Below are positions 18,374 through 27,065 of a stretch of DNA of 64,000 nt, in pieces. A program made the translations under genes and the position numbers. The notes under the pieces are model-generated. The model was not told the DNA's origin. It saw only the letters and a list, made by a program, of their open reading frames with translations, and made no database searches. Position 1 is the first letter of the stretch. Each line of letters begins with the position of its first letter. The stretch covers positions 1 through 64,000 of the forward strand of contig JAAEPW010000967.1 of NCBI GenBank assembly GCA_024232355.1, written 5' to 3'. The stretch comes from Chloroflexota bacterium. Its GTDB lineage: Bacteria; Chloroflexota; Anaerolineae; B4-G1.

Positions 18374-19563
18374 AGTTCGTTGTCTCCCTGACGACTCCCT
18401 ACGAAAGCATCCGAGTCACCGTCTCCGTCCACATCTCCTAGCCACACGGTACGACAGTCCGGCATGTCGAACCCCGTACCAGCATCAGTAAAGACCCCAT
18501 CTCCGCTATTTAGCCAAAATCCTTCACAGGTAACGACGTCGAGGTCACCGTCGTCATCTATGTCCCCCACCGTCATATTGTTCCCTGTACTCAGCCCCTG
18601 ACCACTGTTGGCAAAGACTCCAATAGTTCCGCCTTGCATCCCCCCGGTGTTGATCCAGATCGCATTGCCGTTCACCGTGTTTGGGACGAAAGCGTCCAAA
18701 TCCCCGTCGCTGTCTACATCGCCCAGGGTTGCCTTCCCCCATCCGGATTCACCACCCAAACTCTGACCGCTGTCGACAAATGCCCCATATCCATCGTTGA
18801 GCCACACCCGATCTGAATTCTCGACGAACGAGACCAGAGCATCCAGATCGCCATCGCCGTCCACATCGCCTAACGCTACACGCGCGGCGTCCGATCCAGG
18901 TCCAGCGTCACGGACTGCAAACACTCCACTACCATCATTCAGCCACAACTTGACAGGTTGCTGGTAATGCGTAGTAAACGCATCCAGATCACCATCGCCA
19001 TCCACATCCCCTAGCGAAACCGTAGTTGTCGTATCGTTGAGCGTGCCCAATTGTTGACCGCTATTGGTCAGGTATCCTGTACCATCATTCAACCAAACCT
19101 GGTCAAAATCGCCATTGTGGGCAATAAAGGCATCCATGTCACCATCACCGTCCAGATCACCCAGGGCAACGCTATGAGCTGTTTTATCTCCTACATTCTG
19201 TCCCTCTTGGAAAGCTCCCGCCCCATCGTTCCACCATACCTTGCCGCTAGATAAAAAGTTGGCGATCACAGCGTCCAGATCGCCGTCGCGATCCAGATCC
19301 CCTAGCGCGATGGAAAAGGTTCTGTTGCTCTCAAGTCTCTGCTCGCTATCTACAAAGATCACGGGCAGGGCAGTCGGGTTGGTAGATGTGAGCACAACCG
19401 TGCTTACTGGCTCCTGGATGGATACACTTGTCGCCTCGGCAGCCTGGGTTTGCGTCGGTGCGGGGGTGTTGGTTGGCGAGACCGTAGATTCAGCCTCTCC
19501 ACAACCAACGAGCAAAGCTAGAGCAACTATCACTATAGCGACTATTTGGTGACGAGTAGACAT
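18352..19563 (-). CDS. FG-GAP/VCBS seven-bladed propeller lipoprotein
   Basis: 403 residues from ATG 19563, which has GGAG seven bases upstream; the open frame extends to 19602. Lipobox LVGC, Pro/Thr/Ser linker to about 75, then seven LGD[LV]DxDGDxDxF repeats, each a likely Ca2+ site. No catalytic domain. It resembles the propeller half of the 13052-15994 protein and looks like a stand-alone copy of the module. Adhesion or ligand binding is inferred from the fold. The stop overlaps the start of the next hydrolase. Confidence 0.85.
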   Translation of the reverse strand: MSTRHQIVAIVIVALALLVGCGEAESTVSPTNTPAPTQTQAAEATSVSIQEPVSTVVLTSTNPTALPVIFVDSEQRLESNRTFSIALGDLDRDGDLDAVIANFLSSGKVWWNDGAGAFQEGQNVGDKTAHSVALGDLDGDGDMDAFIAHNGDFDQVWLNDGTGYLTNSGQQLGTLNDTTTTVSLGDVDGDGDLDAFTTHYQQPVKLWLNDGSGVFAVRDAGPGSDAARVALGDVDGDGDLDALVSFVENSDRVWLNDGYGAFVDSGQSLGGESGWGKATLGDVDSDGDLDAFVPNTVNGNAIWINTGGMQGGTIGVFANSGQGLSTGNNMTVGDIDDDGDLDVVTCEGFWLNSGDGVFTDAGTGFDMPDCRTVWLGDVDGDGDSDAFVGSRQGDNELWLNKTR

Positions 19564-19615
19564 AGTTTTTCTCCATTTGTTTCCAAAGTTATTTTTGAAC
19601 ACCCCCTTTGCAATG

Positions 19616-20593
19616 TTATTCTTCTGCTAGCATTGCTAAAAAGGCATCCACGGCGTCGAGTGCCTGTTGATCACTCACAATGGGAAGATGTTCTGCATCA
19701 GGAATGAGTTCCACGTGAGCATAGACCCCCACGCTTTCCAGTGCGGCGGCCAAATTTGTCGATTCAACGGGATCGATTGCAGTATCCGCCGTACCGTGGA
19801 TGAGCAAAAAGGGCGGCTCGCTACCATCCACCCAAGTGATGGCCGATGCTTCAGCCCAGATTTCTGGATCCTTGTCTAGTTCTGCGCCCAGATAATTGTT
19901 GACGTATGAGCGAATGTGGTCGGATTCAGTGACCCATCTAGAAAGATCAAATACCCCGGCAAAGGGCACAACGCCTTGCAGCCAATTTGTTTCAGGTAAT
20001 GGATACGGGCACTCGGCCATATACATCGCCCGATCGTCCACGGTTCCCAGCATGGCGGCCACTATGGCTCCTCCAGAGATGCCCATAGTGACAATGCGCT
20101 CTGGGTCAAAGCCATAGGTTTCCGCATTGACGTTCATCCAAGCCATGGCGCAGAACGTATCCTGAGGCCGTGCCGGGTACGGATATTGTGGCAAGTCCCG
20201 CACATTGGGCGCGACCACGGCGTATCCTTGGTCGGAAAAACGGCGCGCCCAAACGGTGATGACTCTATTGCGCTTGTCACCTTCTCCGCCGTGAAGCAGC
20301 AATAAAGTGGGAAGTGGCCTGTCTCCGCTTTCCGGCAGGTAGATGTCGAGCTTTTGCCTGGCGTGCCCATTTTCGATATAGGGCACATCAAATAATGTAC
20401 CAGAAGGCATCGTTATCGGAATCCGTGATGGAGCAGGGGTGTTTTTCGGTTGGATTTCAACGATCGTGGTCGGTGGCACGTTGGTTGGTGGCACTGGTGT
20501 AGCCGTAGAATCGGGCTGCCTGCAACTAGCGAGCAAGGTCAAAACAACGACCGCTATCACTGTCATGGTGGTTGCTTGGGAACGGTTAAGCAT
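19616..20593 (-). CDS. Alpha/beta-hydrolase lipoprotein (dienelactone-hydrolase/esterase-like)
   Basis: 325 residues from ATG 20593, preceded by GTAGGAG eight bases upstream. Lipobox LASC and a Pro/Thr linker. The core shows LLLLHGGEGD (oxyanion region), nucleophile GISGG, Asp in IHGTADTA and His in DAEHLP, in the order of an intact alpha/beta-hydrolase triad. The substrate is unknown; an esterase or peptidase of soluble polymers is plausible. It sits between two propeller genes with gaps of 11 and 52 bases. Confidence 0.85.
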   Translation of the reverse strand: MLNRSQATTMTVIAVVVLTLLASCRQPDSTATPVPPTNVPPTTIVEIQPKNTPAPSRIPITMPSGTLFDVPYIENGHARQKLDIYLPESGDRPLPTLLLLHGGEGDKRNRVITVWARRFSDQGYAVVAPNVRDLPQYPYPARPQDTFCAMAWMNVNAETYGFDPERIVTMGISGGAIVAAMLGTVDDRAMYMAECPYPLPETNWLQGVVPFAGVFDLSRWVTESDHIRSYVNNYLGAELDKDPEIWAEASAITWVDGSEPPFLLIHGTADTAIDPVESTNLAAALESVGVYAHVELIPDAEHLPIVSDQQALDAVDAFLAMLAEE

Positions 20594-20604
20594 AATTTCA
20601 TCTC

Positions 20605-22260
20605 CTACCAATCAGGACCATAGTCCTCAACTCTGTTTCGGGTCAGTGGTCGCTGGTCACTGCCATCAGAGTTCATCACATAGAGTTCCTCACTGCCACG
20701 ATCAGACTCGTAGGCAATCTGTGTCCCATCAGGCGACCAGGCAGGGAATTCATCATCATTATGATGATCTGTGAGTTGTTGAAGGGAACTATCGTCGGTG
20801 GCATTGCTTTGCAGGGCGTCTGCCACGTTCATCACATAGATGTTCCAGTTGCCGTCGCGGTAGGACTGAAAAGCGATTTGCTTTCCATCGGGCGACCAGG
20901 CAGGGTAGAGGTCCCATCCACTATCATAGGTCAATCGCTGCTCGTTGCTGCCAACGACATCCGACCCGCCTGGAGCGGCCATAATGTAAATATCATCATT
21001 CCCATCTCGATCAGACGCGAAAGCGATCCGTGTGCCATCAGGCGACCAGGCCGCTTGAAATTCACCCGTATCATTATTGGTTAAACGTTGCGGGGTGCCG
21101 CCAGCGGCGACATTCAGCACATAGAGTTCATAGTTACCATCTCGATTTGAGCTAAAAATGATCTCTGTGCCATCGGGTGACCAACTGGGATACTCGTCTC
21201 CGGCATCGCTGTGGGTCAAACGCTGTTGTTCGCTGCCATCGGCATTCATTACATAGATATCCCAGTTACCATCGCGCTCAGATTGAAAGAGAATTTTCTC
21301 TTTGTCAGGCGACCAGCGGGGAAGTGCGTCGTGAGCCGAGTTATCGGTCAGTTGCTGAGGGTCGCTATCGTCGAGTTCCGTCTCGTCGGAAATAGGCATC
21401 ACGTAAATCTCCCAGTCACGACCATCTCGATCAGAGTAAAAGACGACCTCGTCGTTGCCATTGACAGATAGTGCACCGGTCTCACCAGTGTCCGCTGCCA
21501 TAACCGTCACCCACAACTCGGGTGAGAATTGCAAGTTGTTTATATCATTCCCAGACAATAGCTCGAAATTGCGACAGTCATCTGCCAAGTCCGCAGGCCA
21601 CCAGATGGGGCTATAATTGGGTGACAAAAGATATGCCACTGCGATACGGGCTGAGCCCTCGGGAATGGCAATCTGGAACTCGATCTCGCCGAGCGTGCCT
21701 ACCCTAGCCAAACTGGCAAGCCAGCCTTTGTCCTGCAAAAAGCTTTCACGATGAGACTCTAGTGCCCCCTCCCGCAAAATCCATTCAAATGGTTTGGTCA
21801 ACTGCCAGTCGTCTTCGGCGCGCTCGTAGAAAGCATCACCAAGGGCCGCCGAAGAATGCAAAAAGATCATTTCGTTGCCGCGATCAACGCAAACGGTTGG
21901 AACAAAGAGATCGTCCGTACTAGCGCGGATGCCCAGATAAAGATAATTTCCATCGTGCATTAGCAACAGTTCACTGCCGTCAGAGAACGTTTCTTGCTGG
22001 GCGTTATCCCACTCGCCTGGTGAAAGGACGCCATCGAGGATAGGCGGATTTTTATATGGCACGGCGATGGTTGGCCCACTGGCAAGAGTGGGGATGGTTT
22101 CGGCCTGTGGCGTCGACGACGGAACAGGCGTGGCTGTAGGCAGAATTGGTGTCGCGGCAACGGTTGGCGACGATGGCGTGGCTGTGGGTTCACTTTTTCC
22201 ACAGCCAGTGACCAGGATCAAAATAATCAAAGCAACAACCGCAATGTGACGGATAGACAT
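20605..22260 (-). CDS. Lipoprotein with CBM9/DOMON-like domain and PD40 beta-propeller
   Basis: 551 residues from ATG 22260 (the open frame reaches 22377). Lipobox VTGC, Pro/Thr linker, then a region (about 75-260) starting with PPILDGVLSPGEWDNA and NYLYLGIRA, the signature of carbohydrate-binding CBM9/DOMON-like domains. Residues about 275-550 form about six PD40 blades such as SWSPDGTEIIFSSNRDG. TolB-type propellers mediate protein contacts; here the combination suggests polysaccharide binding at the surface. No catalytic residues recognised. It is followed by the esterase after 11 bases. Confidence 0.82.
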   Translation of the reverse strand: MSIRHIAVVALIILILVTGCGKSEPTATPSSPTVAATPILPTATPVPSSTPQAETIPTLASGPTIAVPYKNPPILDGVLSPGEWDNAQQETFSDGSELLLMHDGNYLYLGIRASTDDLFVPTVCVDRGNEMIFLHSSAALGDAFYERAEDDWQLTKPFEWILREGALESHRESFLQDKGWLASLARVGTLGEIEFQIAIPEGSARIAVAYLLSPNYSPIWWPADLADDCRNFELLSGNDINNLQFSPELWVTVMAADTGETGALSVNGNDEVVFYSDRDGRDWEIYVMPISDETELDDSDPQQLTDNSAHDALPRWSPDKEKILFQSERDGNWDIYVMNADGSEQQRLTHSDAGDEYPSWSPDGTEIIFSSNRDGNYELYVLNVAAGGTPQRLTNNDTGEFQAAWSPDGTRIAFASDRDGNDDIYIMAAPGGSDVVGSNEQRLTYDSGWDLYPAWSPDGKQIAFQSYRDGNWNIYVMNVADALQSNATDDSSLQQLTDHHNDDEFPAWSPDGTQIAYESDRGSEELYVMNSDGSDQRPLTRNRVEDYGPDW

Positions 22261-22363
22261 ATTGGCACTCTTTTTTGTCCAGGTTTTTCTGTTTCGAGGT
22301 TGGTCGTTCCCAATATCACTTGTGCTACCAAATTCAATCATGGAAGGTTCAGCCTTTGTACTT

Positions 22364-23680
22364 TTATTCACCAACATTTCCCTCTGAATCAGTCTTGATC
22401 ACAAACATGTCGAACGCACGGCCATTAAAAGCAGAGCCAGCGATAACGTATCCGCCATCTGGATGCTGGAGAATCGTACCAAACATACAGTGCGCGTTGG
22501 TTTCAATGATCTGTTCCCAAAGCAATTGTCCGCTCTCATCGATCTTGACCAGTGAAATGTCCGCATCCCACGTATAATTATCCACTACCCGTTCCCCGGC
22601 AGCGACGTAACCACCGTCCATAGTTTCGGCAAGCACCATGCCATAATCGATCATTTCTGGATCGCCAAAGGTGCTGGTCCAAAGCTCATTTCCATCGGGG
22701 GCGATTTTGATGAACACGAAATCCTCATTCGAGTCCCCCTCACCACCGGGCGAGTGAGAACCAGTGATAAGGTAATTACCATCATCAGTCTGGACGAGAT
22801 CACGAGCGCCGATTGTTCCCTCCTTCCAGGTACGAGACCAGACCTCGTTGCCGTCTCCATCAACCTTGAGCAGCCAGATGTCTTCGTCATTGCTTTCGGG
22901 AAAGTACAGGATCGTCGCCAAGAGAAGGCCGCCGCCATCCGGCGTCTGGACGCCTCCCGTAATGAGCACATTGTTTTCGCCACCAAAGGCATTCGACCAG
23001 ATTTCGTTGCCATTGGCATCGAGCTTGGCCAAATAGATGTTGCTGCGACCCTCAAAGCCCCCATAGCCTGCCGTGCCAGGATCAGTCACAAAATCGTCGG
23101 GGTCCACGATATTGCCTACGAGGATGTAAGTGCCATCGTCCATTTGCCGGGCTCCGGCTATCTCGTCCAGTGGGCCGCCAACCGTCTTGAACCAAAGTTC
23201 GTTCCCATCCTGATCCAGTTTCATCAGGAATACGTCCATTCCATTTGTATCTGGGGACAATGCCCCACCAGAGATCAACAGCCCGCCATCGCTCGTATGA
23301 AAAACCGTTTGGCCTCCCTGGTAACCCTCTCTCTCATAGGTCTTTTCCCACAACACTTTTCCAGCGGCGTCGGTCTTGATTAGATAGACATCTCCTCTCC
23401 TCACAGGTTGAAATTGGAGATTTGTGGTTCCCATGAGTAAATAACCACCGTCATCAGTGAGCAGGACATCGTCGCACACGTCATTCCGATCTCCACCGTA
23501 TGTCTTGAACCAGGTATCAATTGTGGCGACTGGCTCGGGCGTGGGAGGTGCCGTTTCTAAAAGTTCAACCACCGGCGCCTCGGCTCGTGGCGCCGGTGTC
23601 GTGGTGGCGGGTGACCCGCAACCGGCGATCAGAACCATAACAAAAATCAATATAATCGTGTGAATATGATTTTTCAACAT
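22364..23680 (-). CDS. Seven-bladed delta-60/PQQ-like propeller lipoprotein
   Basis: 438 residues, lipobox IAGC. After the linker come seven repeats of about 50 residues with a [GN][GT]YL[LIV]xG core (GGYLLMG, GGLLISG, GTYILVG, GNYLITG, GGYVAAG, GGYVIAG) preceded by W or T plus FGG or YGG, for instance WFKTYGGDRND. Repeats of this kind form beta-propellers in secreted proteins. No enzyme motif. Start ATG 23680 follows AGGAG by about ten bases. The stop lies 103 bases from the next start, the widest gap in this half of the island. Confidence 0.78.
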   Translation of the reverse strand: MLKNHIHTIILIFVMVLIAGCGSPATTTPAPRAEAPVVELLETAPPTPEPVATIDTWFKTYGGDRNDVCDDVLLTDDGGYLLMGTTNLQFQPVRRGDVYLIKTDAAGKVLWEKTYEREGYQGGQTVFHTSDGGLLISGGALSPDTNGMDVFLMKLDQDGNELWFKTVGGPLDEIAGARQMDDGTYILVGNIVDPDDFVTDPGTAGYGGFEGRSNIYLAKLDANGNEIWSNAFGGENNVLITGGVQTPDGGGLLLATILYFPESNDEDIWLLKVDGDGNEVWSRTWKEGTIGARDLVQTDDGNYLITGSHSPGGEGDSNEDFVFIKIAPDGNELWTSTFGDPEMIDYGMVLAETMDGGYVAAGERVVDNYTWDADISLVKIDESGQLLWEQIIETNAHCMFGTILQHPDGGYVIAGSAFNGRAFDMFVIKTDSEGNVGE

Positions 23681-23719
23681 GACAAATGTCTCCTAATTTT
23701 AGAATAGTCTAGTTTCATT

Positions 23720-25318
23720 TTAACGGGGTATGCCCCACAAAATCACCGTGCCATCAAAGCTGCCAGAGGCCAGGAACGAACCATCAGGTGAGAAACTCAC
23801 AGGTCTGACGAGATCGGTATGTCCCTGGAGAGTACGCACCTCTTGTCCACTCGCAACGTCCCATAATTTGATGCTACCATCGCCCCCTCCGGAGGCTAAC
23901 AGAGTGCCATCTAGCGAAAAGGCCACACTGTAAATACGATCTCGATGTCCCATAAACGTGTGTATCGGATCTCCACTCTCGACGTCCCACAATTTGAGCG
24001 TGCGGTCACCACTCGCTGAGACCAATTGCGTACCATCTGGCGAAAAGGCCAGGCTGTACACATTGTCGGTGTGTTCAGTGAATGTGTACAACTCTTCCCC
24101 ACTCTCGACGTTCCACAGCTTGACATCCGTGCTACCTTCGACACTCCCAGATGCCAACAAAGCACCATCCGGCGAAAAGGCCAACGCCCCCACGGGGCTA
24201 CTGTGGCCACTAAAGATACGCACTTGTTCTCCACTCTCGACTTCCCACAGCTTGATTGTGCCATTACTGTCCGTTGCCAGCAGAGTGCCATCCGGGGAGA
24301 AAGCCAAACTCATCACAAACCCACTATCTCCCCCGAGTGCGTGCACAAGTTGCTCATTTTCCACGCTCCAAATAGAGATCGGGGCGATGGAGCTTTCCGC
24401 CGCCCACAAGACACCATTCGAAGAAAAAGCTGCGTTGTACGAGTTCCCCCCACCCACTTGCAAGCTGTGCAGCAGTTGACCATCTTGAACATTCCACAGA
24501 CGCAGCGTGAGGTCTACATCAGACGAAGCCAAACGAGCACCATCTGCCAAAAAGTCAAAACCAGTCACACTGCCACTGTGCCCATCAAAGGTGTACAGCT
24601 TTTCAATCTGGTCAGCCTGGGCCAGGGAAATCGACGTCACACTGGCACCAGATTGAACAACTGTGGCAATCTCTGTTCCGAATTGGGTGGACGCTCTAGG
24701 TCCATTGGCCGTAATAATCAACCCATCGCGCTCGACGACGCTGCCCGTGTAGACGCCCCCCTCGTTCTCCAGCACACTGGGCGATAAAGAAGTCGTCGCC
24801 CGCTTGCCTTGCAACAGGCCGGCTTGAGCCAAAAGCTTTGGAGCCGCGCATATAGCAGCCAACACCTTGCCCTCGGCCACGGCTTCTTGTGCGAGGCGGA
24901 TAGCCTCTTGATCACCAAAGTCGAATCCATAAGCCCCGATAAAGATGATGGCGTCGTAATCGGCGGCGTGGGCATCTTGCAGCATTATGTCCGGCTCGAC
25001 GTCTGTGCCCCGGTGTCCCTGAGCCGACTGCATCGAGGGAGCAGCGACGACGACCTCTATACCGCTTTCTTCCAATGCCTGGCGCGTCTGGCCGTACTCT
25101 TGTTCCTCAAATCTAGGGTAGAGAATCATAATGGCCTGCTTGACGTCGGGGGCAGGGGTAGGCGTTGGGGGCACAGCTGTAGGTACAACTGGGACAGGTG
25201 TATTCGTCGGTGGTGCCATCGTCGGTGTGGATGAGACTGGATCAGTAGCACCTGATCCACAACCGCCCATCACGACGATGAGCAAAGTCATCAATATGAT
25301 TGAAACAAGTTTTTTCAT
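23720..25318 (-). CDS. Lipoprotein fusing a DJ-1/PfpI domain to a seven-bladed WD40 propeller
   Basis: 532 residues from ATG 25318 (AAGGA seven bases upstream; the frame also allows 25333). Lipobox MGGC and a Pro/Thr linker. Residues about 62-230 are a DJ-1/PfpI (class I glutamine-amidotransferase-like) domain: IMILYPRFEEQEY, FIGAYGFDFGD and the nucleophile elbow AAICAAPKLLA with its Cys. Residues about 245-530 hold seven WD40 repeats (LAFSPDGTQLVSASGDRTLK type). DJ-1/PfpI members include peptidases, glyoxalases and chaperones; which one applies cannot be told. Extracellular location and fusion to WD40 are unusual. Confidence 0.85.
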   Translation of the reverse strand: MKKLVSIILMTLLIVVMGGCGSGATDPVSSTPTMAPPTNTPVPVVPTAVPPTPTPAPDVKQAIMILYPRFEEQEYGQTRQALEESGIEVVVAAPSMQSAQGHRGTDVEPDIMLQDAHAADYDAIIFIGAYGFDFGDQEAIRLAQEAVAEGKVLAAICAAPKLLAQAGLLQGKRATTSLSPSVLENEGGVYTGSVVERDGLIITANGPRASTQFGTEIATVVQSGASVTSISLAQADQIEKLYTFDGHSGSVTGFDFLADGARLASSDVDLTLRLWNVQDGQLLHSLQVGGGNSYNAAFSSNGVLWAAESSIAPISIWSVENEQLVHALGGDSGFVMSLAFSPDGTLLATDSNGTIKLWEVESGEQVRIFSGHSSPVGALAFSPDGALLASGSVEGSTDVKLWNVESGEELYTFTEHTDNVYSLAFSPDGTQLVSASGDRTLKLWDVESGDPIHTFMGHRDRIYSVAFSLDGTLLASGGGDGSIKLWDVASGQEVRTLQGHTDLVRPVSFSPDGSFLASGSFDGTVILWGIPR

Positions 25319-25345
25319 TAGTTTATCCTTCATGATCAGCGTGCA

Positions 25346-27013
25346 TTACTCGGCTGCGACCCACTGTAAAAACTGGGCCATCTCTTCTGGCAAGCCAGCG
25401 GTGGCGTTCAAACCCTCTGAGCTTTGCTGATAGATGGTATTGTACAAGACGCACGCCATCAGATAAGTACCCTCTGGAGTCGCGTGGACCTTGTCGAATG
25501 TCCAGAGCTTGAAATCTAGTGTCTTTAGCATTGCATTTTCCCAAGCAATGCCGACGGGGGCCACCAAGCCATTGACCTCCTCGGCCATTTTAAACGTCGA
25601 CGCAGCAGCCTGCGCCTGTGCCTCGGAAAAACTCTCCAGCTCGTTCTGATTAATGGCCTGAGAAGTCGCCCACATCATTGCCAGAACTGTCTGCCCTCCA
25701 GCTTGCTCAATGCTCTCAGCCAACGAGCGAACTGCCGGAGCCATACGCGCGTTCCGCTCAGATTCCTCAGCGAAAATGAGAGTACTTTCTTGCAAAATCA
25801 CAAAATCCCATGGGCCGTCATTCAACTTTGTTTGTGCACTGCCATCGGCGACGTATTGCTCCAGAGCATATCCTCCCCTTACCAACGAATCCACGCTAAC
25901 CTCGTGGCCGCCTGCACGAGCCAACTCGGCAAATGTGCCGGGGAGATCGTTTGTAAAGATGTGGCTGTTTCCGATAAATAGAATTCGCAGTTCATCCGCT
26001 TCATCGGCTTTGGGAGAAGGCTGCCAAGCGGGCATCATGTCGCGAGCCAAATTCTCGGTCAGCCGTCGTGGGTCGGTTCCGTCAGAATTCATCACATAAA
26101 TCTCGAAATTACCGTCGCGGTTAGACTCGAAAGCGATTTGCGTGCCATCCGGTGACCAATCAGGCTCCCCATCCTCGGCAGAATTGTCGGTCAATCGCCG
26201 CAGGTTGGTTCCATCAGCGTTTATGACATAGATTTCAAAGTTGCCGTCACGGTTGGTTTTGAAAGCGATCTGAGAACTGTCCGGCGACCAGTCGGGCCAC
26301 CAATCGTCTGCATTGTTGTTGGTTAATCGTCGCAAATCTGTCCCATCAGTGGCTATCACATAGATTTCATAGTTACCGTCGCGGTTGGAGTAAAAGGCCA
26401 TCTGCGCGCCATCGGACGACCAATCTGCAATATTGTCATCCGCCGGATCCGTAGTCAGTTGCCGCTGGTCGCTGCCGTCAGGGTTCATCACCCAGATATC
26501 GCCGTCGCGAGTGAAGGCAATCTGTGTGCCGTCGGGAGACCAGACTGGCGCGGCATCCCATGTCACGTTATCGGTCAGCCGTTGCCGGTTACTTCCGTCG
26601 GAGTTCATTACGTGGATCGACCAAACCTTGCTGCTATGATGGGCGTGGAAGGCGATCTGTTTGCCATCAGGCGACCAATCCGGGTATGCTTCCATATCCC
26701 CAAAGTTCGTCAGTCGCCGCTGGTCACTCCCGTCAACATTCATAACGTGGATCGCCAATGCGCCATCACGCTCCGAGGCAAAAGTAATCATCCCGCCGCT
26801 GTCGGTGAGAGGCGGCGTAGCACTTTCTGTCGGGATGGAGATTTGTTCACCCTCATTACCTGAGGAAGTATGTGTGGATGTTGCTTTGGGCAAAGCAGAA
26901 GCATCTTGGCTTACTAGCATATCTGTAGGCTCTGCGTTTCCACAACCGGCGATCAACACACTCATCACTATAATGATTACGCGAATAACCTGGCCGATGC
27001 GACGGATGAACAT
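25346..27013 (-). CDS. Lipoprotein fusing a PD40 propeller to an SGNH-hydrolase-like domain
   Basis: 555 residues, lipobox IAGC. Residues about 70-330 carry six PD40 blades (ITFASERDG, DWSPDGTQIAFESNRDG and others). Residues about 338-550 resemble SGNH/GDSL hydrolases: LRILFIGNSHIF (block I with the Ser), DFVILQES, and a C-terminal VHATPEGTYLMA with the His. This family includes carbohydrate esterases, so deacetylation of polysaccharide bound by the propeller is a reasonable guess. Start ATG 27013 with AAGGGGG upstream. Separated by 52 and 27 bases from its neighbours. Confidence 0.83.
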   Translation of the reverse strand: MFIRRIGQVIRVIIIVMSVLIAGCGNAEPTDMLVSQDASALPKATSTHTSSGNEGEQISIPTESATPPLTDSGGMITFASERDGALAIHVMNVDGSDQRRLTNFGDMEAYPDWSPDGKQIAFHAHHSSKVWSIHVMNSDGSNRQRLTDNVTWDAAPVWSPDGTQIAFTRDGDIWVMNPDGSDQRQLTTDPADDNIADWSSDGAQMAFYSNRDGNYEIYVIATDGTDLRRLTNNNADDWWPDWSPDSSQIAFKTNRDGNFEIYVINADGTNLRRLTDNSAEDGEPDWSPDGTQIAFESNRDGNFEIYVMNSDGTDPRRLTENLARDMMPAWQPSPKADEADELRILFIGNSHIFTNDLPGTFAELARAGGHEVSVDSLVRGGYALEQYVADGSAQTKLNDGPWDFVILQESTLIFAEESERNARMAPAVRSLAESIEQAGGQTVLAMMWATSQAINQNELESFSEAQAQAAASTFKMAEEVNGLVAPVGIAWENAMLKTLDFKLWTFDKVHATPEGTYLMACVLYNTIYQQSSEGLNATAGLPEEMAQFLQWVAAE

Positions 27014-27065
27014 ATCGATACCCCCTTTTTGTTTGCTCTATTCGGATTTCTCCAAGTCCAGGCGA

